DNA of 5,002 bases, from NCBI GenBank assembly GCA_903928365.1, contig CAIYQV010000055.1:1-5002 (forward strand), given 5' to 3'. The position numbers were made by a program, and so were the translations under genes. The stretch is from an uncultured Flavobacteriia bacterium (GTDB lineage Bacteria > Bacteroidota > Bacteroidia > Flavobacteriales_D > Crocinitomicaceae). The notes under the pieces are model-generated. The model was given only the letters and a program-made list of their open reading frames with translations. It was not told where the DNA came from and ran no database searches. The stretch's first letter is position 1. Each line of letters starts with the position of its first letter. Positions 1 through 5,002 of the stretch are shown here, in pieces.

Positions 1-123
1 GCTATTCGTAAACTGGAAACAACCGGTGAAGAATTGATCAAAACGGTTCACCCGCACCCTACCATGTCAGAAGCAATCATGGAAGCTGCTGCCGCTGCGT
101 ATGGCGAAGTGATCCACTTGTAA
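1..123 (+). CDS. lpdA: Dihydrolipoamide dehydrogenase (E3), C-terminal end only
   Basis: Reading frame 1 is open from the window edge to a TAA at 121-123 and gives the last 40 residues of a protein that begins to the left of the window. The tail contains HPHPTMSEAIMEAA, the C-terminal signature of dihydrolipoamide dehydrogenase. In that family the His before Pro-Thr (here fragment residue 19) and the Glu five residues later (residue 24) form the catalytic His-Glu pair, which acts across the dimer interface on the partner's FAD/disulfide site. The enzyme reoxidises the lipoyl groups of 2-oxoacid dehydrogenase complexes (pyruvate, 2-oxoglutarate, branched-chain) and the glycine cleavage system, with NAD+ as acceptor, in the cytoplasm. 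The ending AYGEVIHL is like that of Bacteroidota E3 proteins. Another member of the same disulfide oxidoreductase family is possible, but the HxHPTxSE motif makes E3 by far the best call. It is convergent with the operon to its right and unrelated to it in function. Confidence 0.88.
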   Translation, partial: AIRKLETTGEELIKTVHPHPTMSEAIMEAAAAAYGEVIHL

Positions 124-143
124 TTGATTTATCCCATAGAACT

Positions 144-171
144 AAAACGCTGGAGAAATCCGGCGTTTTTT
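144..171. terminator. Bidirectional Rho-independent terminator between convergent genes
   Basis: An inverted repeat has arms at 144-153 (AAAACGCTGG) and 160-169 (CCGGCGTTTT) around a six-base loop, AGAAAT. On the plus strand every pair forms if T151-G162 is counted as a G-U wobble; on the minus strand that position is an A-C mismatch. The plus strand runs into T166-T171 and the minus strand into the four T's complementary to 144-147, so the hairpin can stop transcription from both sides: lpdA from the left and the nuclease/nucleotidase operon from the right. The TAA stop of the minus-strand gene (170-172) touches the base of the hairpin, so that gene ends immediately before its own terminator. 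Confidence 0.85.
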
Positions 172-1069
172 ATTTCACATCCATGACCTGATGGGTAATA
201 AAACGCTTTTTTTCCAGGCAATAATCCAAACGACCTACCTGTACTCCGGCGTAACCCATCTGATTGATCAAAACAATATCCCCTAAAAGATTTTTTGTCT
301 CAAATGGTTTATCCAGAAAGGTGTGGGTGTGACCACCAAGAATGAGATGAATTCCACTCGTTTTTGAAGCTAAAACCTTGTCAGAAACTTTATCATCCGG
401 ATATTCAAAACCCAGATGTGACAGGCAAATGATCAGATCACAACCTTTTTTCTTTAATTCTGCAGCTTGCTCATTTGCTACCTGAATGGGATCAAGGTAT
501 TTCGTATTGCCATATTTCGAATCAGGAACGAGGCCCTTCAATTCCACTCCGATACCAAAAACACCGATTTTAAGACCTCCACGTTCAAGTATGGTATTCT
601 TCTGTGTTTGCTCTTTTAGTATCGTCTCCGAAAAATCATAATTGGCACAAACAAATGGAAAATTTGCGTGCTGCCTTGCTTTCAGAAAACCTTCCAATCC
701 GGCATCAAAATCATGATTACCCATCGTGCCGGCATCATAACCCAATTCACTCATCACTTTCATTTCGAGTACACCACCATATTTATTGAAATAAGGGGTC
801 CCCTGAAAGATATCTCCTGAATCCAGCACAATCACATTGGATTCCTCAGCTCTCACCTTTTGAAAAAGATCAAAACGTCTGGCCACTCCTCCCAATCCAG
901 GGTATTTCGCATGATTCGATGGAAAAGCATCAATATTCGAATGCGTATCATTCGTGTGAAGAATGGTGATTTTCTTGGCTAACTTATGTTCTCCTGCATA
1001 AACCGACGGACCTATCCATAATGCTCCTGCAGTCAAAGAAGTATGGCGAATGAATGTTCTCCTTTTCAT
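170..1069 (-). CDS. Tat-exported metallophosphoesterase, stand-alone N-terminal (catalytic) domain of a 5'-nucleotidase
   Basis: This 299-residue protein is the calcineurin-like phosphoesterase domain of the UshA/NadN 5'-nucleotidase family. The metal-binding motifs appear in order: HTNDTH (38-43, D41 and H43), DSGDIFQG (83-90, D86 the probable bridging Asp), GNHD (117-120, catalytic N118-H119), LSHLG (216-220, H218) and GGHTH (245-249). All expected two-metal ligands are present. The N-terminus has a twin-arginine signal (KRRTFIRH followed by a hydrophobic stretch, likely cleavage after VYA, residue 25), so export of a folded, metal-loaded protein through Tat is expected. Typical UshA proteins are about 550 residues with a C-terminal nucleotide-binding domain; this one stops at the end of the catalytic domain. 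That missing domain is encoded by the gene 11 bases upstream. Expected activity is release of phosphate from nucleoside mono-, di- or cyclic phosphates in the periplasm, probably with the partner protein. There is no clear Shine-Dalgarno; the start is fixed by the signal peptide. The exact substrate is unknown. Confidence 0.9.
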   Translation of the reverse strand: MKRRTFIRHTSLTAGALWIGPSVYAGEHKLAKKITILHTNDTHSNIDAFPSNHAKYPGLGGVARRFDLFQKVRAEESNVIVLDSGDIFQGTPYFNKYGGVLEMKVMSELGYDAGTMGNHDFDAGLEGFLKARQHANFPFVCANYDFSETILKEQTQKNTILERGGLKIGVFGIGVELKGLVPDSKYGNTKYLDPIQVANEQAAELKKKGCDLIICLSHLGFEYPDDKVSDKVLASKTSGIHLILGGHTHTFLDKPFETKNLLGDIVLINQMGYAGVQVGRLDYCLEKKRFITHQVMDVK

Positions 1070-1080
1070 TTCTGTCTGAA

Positions 1081-1776
1081 TTAAAAATGGATGCGACTTA
1101 CCGTATCGATCTGCAGCTCTTTTTGCTCTCTTGCTTCCTCAATTAATGCGTTTCGCATTAGCTTCCCTGTAAAATTAGCCTCCAATCGTTTGCTGAAAAA
1201 CGTGGCCTTGTCTCCTCCATTTACCAAATAATCTGAGGTGATCACAATAAATGACGTCGTCTCAGGACGTATGCCATTTAAAAGTAATTTCCCTTTTTCG
1301 ATGGATGCATTAGAAAGGGGTTCTCCTCCTGTGCTTTTGATAAAATGCTCGATATCCGCAAGCGCAGAAATCGGCATTCGAGCCCAAACGATCTCGTTAT
1401 CAAACGGCATTAATTTAAACATATCTGCAAGTGTGATTTCCCCTTTGTTGATGGTTGATCTAATTCCTCCAGTATTTAAAAGGCAAATAACCGGTTCAGA
1501 CAAACGCACCGTTTTCGTTTGATTGACAAAAACCGCATCTGCTACCCAATTCATCAGATCTGAACCTGGTCGCTGGGCTATCATACCCCGAGAGGAAAAC
1601 GCAATCACTTCACCCATCTCAGCTAGTAAAGTATCGTGATAAGGCCGAACAAGCGAATCAATTTTATTCGCTCCTGATCCTGCAACTTTCAGATTAGCAG
1701 ATGTGACTGTTGCCTGGTTAACAGAAGAGCAGGCCCAAAGACCTGCTCCCAATAAACATATAAAAAGGTATTTCAT
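1081..1776 (-). CDS. Lipoprotein consisting of a 5'-nucleotidase C-terminal (nucleotide-binding) domain
   Basis: This 231-residue protein matches the 5'-nucleotidase C-terminal domain. Motifs are GMIAQRPGSDLMNWVADA (64-81), NTGGIR (101-106, the substrate-binding Gly/Arg loop), PFDNEIV (124-130) and SDYLVNGGDK (181-190), whose Tyr183 sits where UshA has a base-stacking Phe. Residues about 36-55 look like the helix that joins the two domains in full-length enzymes, so the family protein appears to be cut just before this helix. The N-terminus is a lipoprotein signal: a short hydrophobic stretch ending in LWAC, with C16 as the lipidated residue; Trp at -2 is unusual. There is no catalytic metal site, so the protein should be inactive alone and act by presenting nucleotides to the separate catalytic-domain protein encoded next. 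Its start lies two bases after the nuclease stop (TAAGGATG), which suggests coupled translation. The segment between STGG (148-151) and LLLNG (164-168) seems shorter than usual and may lack the second base-clamping aromatic residue. Confidence 0.87.
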   Translation of the reverse strand: MKYLFICLLGAGLWACSSVNQATVTSANLKVAGSGANKIDSLVRPYHDTLLAEMGEVIAFSSRGMIAQRPGSDLMNWVADAVFVNQTKTVRLSEPVICLLNTGGIRSTINKGEITLADMFKLMPFDNEIVWARMPISALADIEHFIKSTGGEPLSNASIEKGKLLLNGIRPETTSFIVITSDYLVNGGDKATFFSKRLEANFTGKLMRNALIEEAREQKELQIDTVSRIHF

Positions 1777-1778
1777 CC

Positions 1779-4082
1779 TTATTCAATCACTAACTGACGT
1801 TGAGCCGTACCATAAGGTGTTTCGACCTGGATCACATACGTTCCAGCTTTGTAAGTACTTCCTTCAAGAACCAGCACAGGGAGATTGGTTTGATCAGCTG
1901 ATGCCACTGTCCTTCCCTGCATATCTGTTAAATTCCATGAAAGGATTTCTGTGCCGTTCACCTGAACATAGATCTTATCATTGGTTGGAACAGGGAATAC
2001 CACAAAGTTTGCATCCAACTTCTCAGTTAATCCAGAAAGACAACCTGAAGCATCATAGGTCATATCTGTAAATTTCACGTAACACGCAAAATCAACTGAA
2101 TCAACATAGGGATTTCTGTTACCCTGAATACTGTACACATATTCATTTCGAGCAATTTCATAATTATCCGGCAAGTCGTTAAAATGCCATGTTTTTAATG
2201 ATGCTTCACTCTGAAGAATGGATGGATATGCCGCTGTTGGTGGAATATGCCAGTTATTACCTGAAATACCATTATAGCATGTCGCCATATAGAATATCGC
2301 ACGAGCTGCATTTCCTTTTTGCTGAGCCCTCGGCTCAAAAACCAATTGAGAACCATTATACCCTACCTTACCTTCTAGGTAAGAGAAGACCACTGTACCT
2401 GTTACATCCATCATTGCCAAATTACTTCTTGGCGTGTTCGCATTTACCAGATTGGTTGGATAAAGGTTATGCTGGTCTGTATATTCAGGTGCCTCCGGAC
2501 TATCACATGGATAGGTTGGCATCCATGAATGGCAAAAACTATGTTCTCTTGAATAACCTTGGGCTGTCCAGTCAAATGGGTCTGTAAATACTTTATTCTC
2601 TCCAGAATAGGCACAAGTCACGAAAGACTGTCCGTCTGTGGTATCCTTCACCTCAAACTGGTTCATCATTGTTTGCTTGTAATTGAAGTACGAAATGAAC
2701 GTATGCGGGTTGATCAATGCAGTTAAGTCAGAAAGTAAGGTGGAAGAACTTGCATTGATGCCACTGTAATAACTTCCTATCTGTGCCCCAAGACTTGTTG
2801 TATTTCCTGTCGCCGGAGATGTTGTTAGATAATTTTCAAATCCTTCCGGGCCATTGAACGCATACACTGCAAAATAATAAGGCTGATTGGCAATCACACC
2901 ACGTGGTGTAAAGGATGTTCCTGAACCGGCATAAGCCACTTTTGCATCACCCAACCAATCACCTCTTTTGTAAGTGGTCCCGTCTACTGGAACAGCCGTA
3001 ATAGGGCTACCCGTTTTCCAAAGAACCAGGTAATTTTCAGCGTTTGATCCTGCCGCATATTGTCCACCAACCGTATAAGCTTCCACCAATGGGAATGTCA
3101 GATTAGAAGGATTGGAAGTGGGCTGCGTTGCCAAGCCATCCGTACCTACTGCTATTAAATTGATCACATACGGGTTTTCATCCGGGTCATTGGATGCAAT
3201 ACTCAATGTAGCAACACGTGTTCCTGTTCCTGTCGGCGCATAGTTCAACGTATATGAATTCGAACCGGAAGCAGCGACAGTTCCTGCTGCCACCGTAGTT
3301 GAAAATTCAGCCGCATTTGTTCCCGAAAAAGTAGCTCCAGATACTGAAAGGGAACCTACACCAGCATTCTCAATAACAAGAGGTGTAGATGCGGTATTTC
3401 CAACGACATAGGTACCATTGTTCAATACGGTAGTACCATTCAGTTTTACATTGATCTCCTGATTTGGTGCAACGTAGGCAAAAATATCATTCAAATCACG
3501 CGGTATCAACTGGTAGTTCGCGTTGAACTGTCCAAGCAATCCGACCACCGAAACAGCACCTGTTGGAATTGCCGTACCGTCTATATTGGTAGTGGAATTG
3601 ATACGAACATCAAACGTGTTGGTCCCATCCGTAATCTGAACTGTAGTGTTGCTTCCTGCTGTGCCAAAGGTACCGGTAGTAACAAAAGTCACGTTATCGA
3701 TACGAACCAGTTGGGCTTCAAGTGACTCACTCGCACTCGTAATCGGGATTACTAAGGGCGTGGGATTGACAACCGCATTCCCATGATTCGTAAAACTATT
3801 TGTCGGAGAAATTTCCAACAATCCACTAAAATCAAAAAGCACTCCTGTCGCAGTAATAGTATCACCACGCTGTACACTGCTTAGGCTTGAACCATAAGCC
3901 GGCAAAGCACCAGTCGCATCCTGAATGTAACGGATGCTGCCAAGTTCTGACCCGTTGGTAACCACACCGTGTACGGTAACTGTTTGTCCAATTCCCATCT
4001 GGCGGGCATCGGAGATTGTAGCCTGACTGCGCCCTATAAAGGAAATTGCAATTAAACTTACCAGTGTAAAGACTCTTTTCAT
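1779..4082 (-). CDS. Secreted multidomain endonuclease I family nuclease with T9SS sorting domain
   Basis: A 767-residue exported nuclease. In order: a Sec signal peptide (1 to about 20); an OB-fold-like region (about 24-203) in two parts, with repeated features such as GxTVTVHGVV, RGDTITATGVL and YQLIPRDLNDIF; a choice-of-anchor D/ASH-type immunoglobulin-like domain (about 206-315, with SNDPDENPYVINL); a fibronectin III-like stretch (about 316-430); an endonuclease I catalytic domain (about 433-672); and a T9SS type A C-terminal sorting domain (about 690-767). The catalytic domain carries REHS (512-515), DQHNLYPTN (536-544), FEP (582-584), ARAIFYMA (593-600) and IQGNRNPYVD (652-661), as in the Vvn/Dns/EndA nucleases, which cut DNA and often RNA without sequence preference. 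It should act at the cell surface or outside the cell. The start is supported by the signal peptide and the 9-base gap after the receptor stop, which has no Shine-Dalgarno. Family and export route are secure; preference for DNA or RNA is not. Confidence 0.93.
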   Translation of the reverse strand: MKRVFTLVSLIAISFIGRSQATISDARQMGIGQTVTVHGVVTNGSELGSIRYIQDATGALPAYGSSLSSVQRGDTITATGVLFDFSGLLEISPTNSFTNHGNAVVNPTPLVIPITSASESLEAQLVRIDNVTFVTTGTFGTAGSNTTVQITDGTNTFDVRINSTTNIDGTAIPTGAVSVVGLLGQFNANYQLIPRDLNDIFAYVAPNQEINVKLNGTTVLNNGTYVVGNTASTPLVIENAGVGSLSVSGATFSGTNAAEFSTTVAAGTVAASGSNSYTLNYAPTGTGTRVATLSIASNDPDENPYVINLIAVGTDGLATQPTSNPSNLTFPLVEAYTVGGQYAAGSNAENYLVLWKTGSPITAVPVDGTTYKRGDWLGDAKVAYAGSGTSFTPRGVIANQPYYFAVYAFNGPEGFENYLTTSPATGNTTSLGAQIGSYYSGINASSSTLLSDLTALINPHTFISYFNYKQTMMNQFEVKDTTDGQSFVTCAYSGENKVFTDPFDWTAQGYSREHSFCHSWMPTYPCDSPEAPEYTDQHNLYPTNLVNANTPRSNLAMMDVTGTVVFSYLEGKVGYNGSQLVFEPRAQQKGNAARAIFYMATCYNGISGNNWHIPPTAAYPSILQSEASLKTWHFNDLPDNYEIARNEYVYSIQGNRNPYVDSVDFACYVKFTDMTYDASGCLSGLTEKLDANFVVFPVPTNDKIYVQVNGTEILSWNLTDMQGRTVASADQTNLPVLVLEGSTYKAGTYVIQVETPYGTAQRQLVIE
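1782..2015 (-). other. T9SS type A C-terminal sorting domain of the nuclease
   Basis: Residues about 690-767 form the terminal secretion signal: FVVFPVPTNDKIYV replaces the usual YPNPxxD start, followed by WNLTDMQGRTV and YKAGTYVIQVETPYGTAQRQ, ending LVIE. Domains of this type direct proteins across the outer membrane by the type IX system; they are usually removed, with the cargo attached to the surface or released. The Asn of the usual PNP motif is Val here, a variation seen in real sorting domains and not expected to disable it. This domain is strong evidence for a Bacteroidota host. Confidence 0.88.
2067..2786 (-). other. Endonuclease I (beta-beta-alpha metal) catalytic domain within the secreted nuclease
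   Basis: Residues about 433-672 of the nuclease. By analogy with Vibrio Vvn, E513-H514 of the REHS motif correspond to the metal-binding Glu and general-base His, and the second metal-binding Asn lies in the DQHNLYPTN...VNANTPRSN helix region (536-554; N539 and N546 are candidates). The order of motifs is the normal family order and nothing essential looks missing. All six cysteines of the 767-residue protein (C490, C517, C526, C602, C667, C681) fall in or just after this domain, which fits disulfide stabilisation of a nuclease that works outside the cell. Confidence 0.88.
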
Positions 4083-4091
4083 AATTGAATT

Positions 4092-5002
4092 TTAAAATTG
4101 TAAGGCCATTGAAAGGTTAAATCGGAAGCCTGCGCCAAACATCACCGTAGCAGACTGAGCGTTGGAATCTGCATATGGAGCATTTCCATTATCAGATGCT
4201 TCCGCGATAAAGTTGTTTCTTAATTTAGTTCCATTCCATAGTGACCCAAGGTCCGTCAAGTTAACGACATTCCCTGAAAACACCAATGCATATTTCGGAC
4301 GATCCCATTTGTATCCTGCAAATAGGTTTACCAGGTAATAAGATGGAATCTTCCATGCTTCTCTTCCTCCGTTTTCCCCACTAAGCTCAAATGGATTGAA
4401 GTCAGAATAATATCTGTCGAAATACTGGAATTGGACTTTGAAATAAGTTCTTTTAAATGGTTCATAGCGAGCGGCAATAGCATACGAGGTCTGAGCAGCA
4501 TCGCCAACATGTACTCCTCTTGCGTCAAAATTAAATTCTAAACTATCGTATTGAGGAATAAAAATTGATTCTTGTGAATTCCAAATCCAATTTCCATAAG
4601 AAAACATCAACTCACCTGACCATTTCTTATTGAATTGACATGCCATATCCAGTTCCCCCCCAACGTGGATCGCATCCATACCATTTATGTTCACAAAAAT
4701 CTTTTGATCAGGATCCTTTGGATCAGTAACAGAAACACCAAAAGGAATTGGTTTATTTTGCCAATTAGTAAAATATCCATTAAGATTTAAACCAAATATT
4801 GAATTTGCAAAATTATATCCACCTTCCAAAGCAAGAATTTTTTCATTCAATATTTCCTCGAAAAACCGATTAAAATTGTTATCTATTACATTACTAAATT
4901 GAGGGGTTCGATTTAAATATCCGGCGTTTGCGTAAATGGTAGAATTGTCTGAAGGCGAATAACTCCCTCCCACTTTCAAAGTCATTCCAGGTATATATTT
5001 CC
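4092..5002 (-). CDS. TonB-dependent outer-membrane receptor, C-terminal part (5' end beyond window)
   Basis: The frame is open through the right edge of the window (residues KYIPG precede the first in-window Met at 4983-4985), so that Met is internal and the gene starts outside. About 303 residues are visible, all of outer-membrane beta-barrel type: alternating aromatic/polar strands such as STIYANAGYLNRTPQF, the NEKILALEGGYNF strand typical of TonB-dependent receptors, NINGMDAIHVGGELD, RTYFKVQFQYFDRYYSDFNPF, and IPSYYLVNLFAGYKW near the end. The last residue is Phe, as expected for outer-membrane barrel insertion. The plug domain, TonB box and any carboxypeptidase-like N-terminal domain are not visible. 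The protein would import a substrate energised by TonB-ExbBD. Being 9 bases upstream of a secreted nuclease, it may take up nucleic acid fragments or nucleotides, but no residue seen here shows this. No SusD-like gene lies in the window, and the visible part does not allow a SusC call. Confidence 0.9.
   Translation of the reverse strand, partial: KYIPGMTLKVGGSYSPSDNSTIYANAGYLNRTPQFSNVIDNNFNRFFEEILNEKILALEGGYNFANSIFGLNLNGYFTNWQNKPIPFGVSVTDPKDPDQKIFVNINGMDAIHVGGELDMACQFNKKWSGELMFSYGNWIWNSQESIFIPQYDSLEFNFDARGVHVGDAAQTSYAIAARYEPFKRTYFKVQFQYFDRYYSDFNPFELSGENGGREAWKIPSYYLVNLFAGYKWDRPKYALVFSGNVVNLTDLGSLWNGTKLRNNFIAEASDNGNAPYADSNAQSATVMFGAGFRFNLSMALQF

Noticed and set aside
124..169. tRNA, small RNA, riboswitch, CRISPR, insertion sequence or attachment site in non-coding sequence
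   Set aside because: The only intergenic space of any size is this stretch of about 46 bases, which is explained by the terminator. I saw no array, transposase, terminal inverted repeat or structured RNA elsewhere.
604..789. Plus-strand open frame of 61 codons
   Set aside because: It lies antisense to the well-supported metallophosphoesterase gene, and its translation has no recognisable domain, signal or composition of a real protein.
1070..1080. Possibility that the split 5'-nucleotidase is a recent frameshift or nonsense break of one gene
   Set aside because: The domains are in reverse order (C-terminal domain upstream), each gene has its own start and its own type of signal peptide, and each ends at a natural domain boundary.
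1238..1522. Plus-strand open frame of 94 codons
   Set aside because: Antisense to the nucleotidase C-terminal domain gene, whose family motifs run across the same bases; no support for a protein on this strand.
1703..2071. Plus-strand open frame of 122 codons
   Set aside because: It spans the junction of two real minus-strand genes and runs opposite the conserved T9SS domain; no recognisable features.
2189..2587. Plus-strand open frame of 132 codons
   Set aside because: The longest antisense frame, but it lies opposite the conserved endonuclease I catalytic motifs, and its His/Tyr/Leu-rich translation is what an antisense reading would give.
1779..4082. Nuclease as a defence, toxin or restriction system component
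   Set aside because: The signal peptide and T9SS sorting domain send it out of the cell, no immunity or methylase gene is beside it, and its neighbours are nucleotide-processing and uptake proteins.
4328..4528. Second minus-strand frame of 66 codons
   Set aside because: It overlaps the receptor gene in another frame, and the receptor barrel pattern is continuous through this region.
4808..4834. Bacteroidota-like promoter inside the receptor gene (minus-strand TAATTTTG with a TTG 16 bases upstream)
   Set aside because: The match is short, lies in AT-rich coding sequence over 700 bases from the next start, and is expected by chance there.

Overview
The window looks like a chromosomal segment of a member of the Bacteroidota, most likely a Flavobacteriales-type organism (for example Flavobacteriaceae or Crocinitomicaceae). 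The signs are a C-terminal sorting domain for the type IX secretion system (T9SS), a TonB-dependent receptor cotranscribed with a secreted enzyme, gene starts without clear Shine-Dalgarno sequences, and moderate G+C. A Tat-type signal peptide fits free-living Flavobacteriia or Cytophagia better than gut Bacteroides. The placement is inferred from these traits, not from a database search.

Layout. Positions 1-123 (+) are the last 40 codons of dihydrolipoamide dehydrogenase. A bidirectional Rho-independent terminator at 144-171 separates it from a convergent minus-strand operon that fills the rest of the window. In transcription order (right to left) the operon holds: the C-terminal part of a TonB-dependent outer-membrane receptor (4092 to beyond 5002); a 767-residue T9SS-exported endonuclease I family nuclease (1779-4082); a lipoprotein made of the C-terminal (nucleotide-binding) domain of a 5'-nucleotidase (1081-1776); and a Tat-exported metallophosphoesterase that is the N-terminal (catalytic) domain of a 5'-nucleotidase (170-1069). 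Gaps between these genes are 9, 2 and 11 bases, so one mRNA with coupled translation is likely. No intergenic stretch exceeds about 50 bases, and the operon promoter lies outside the window.

How the genes may work together. The most interesting reading is a compact locus for using extracellular nucleic acid. The surface or released nuclease cuts DNA or RNA into fragments, the receptor may import fragments or nucleotides into the periplasm, and the two halves of a split 5'-nucleotidase, exported by different routes, may together release nucleosides and phosphate. The individual domain calls are strong. The receptor's substrate and the assembly of the two nucleotidase halves are inference.
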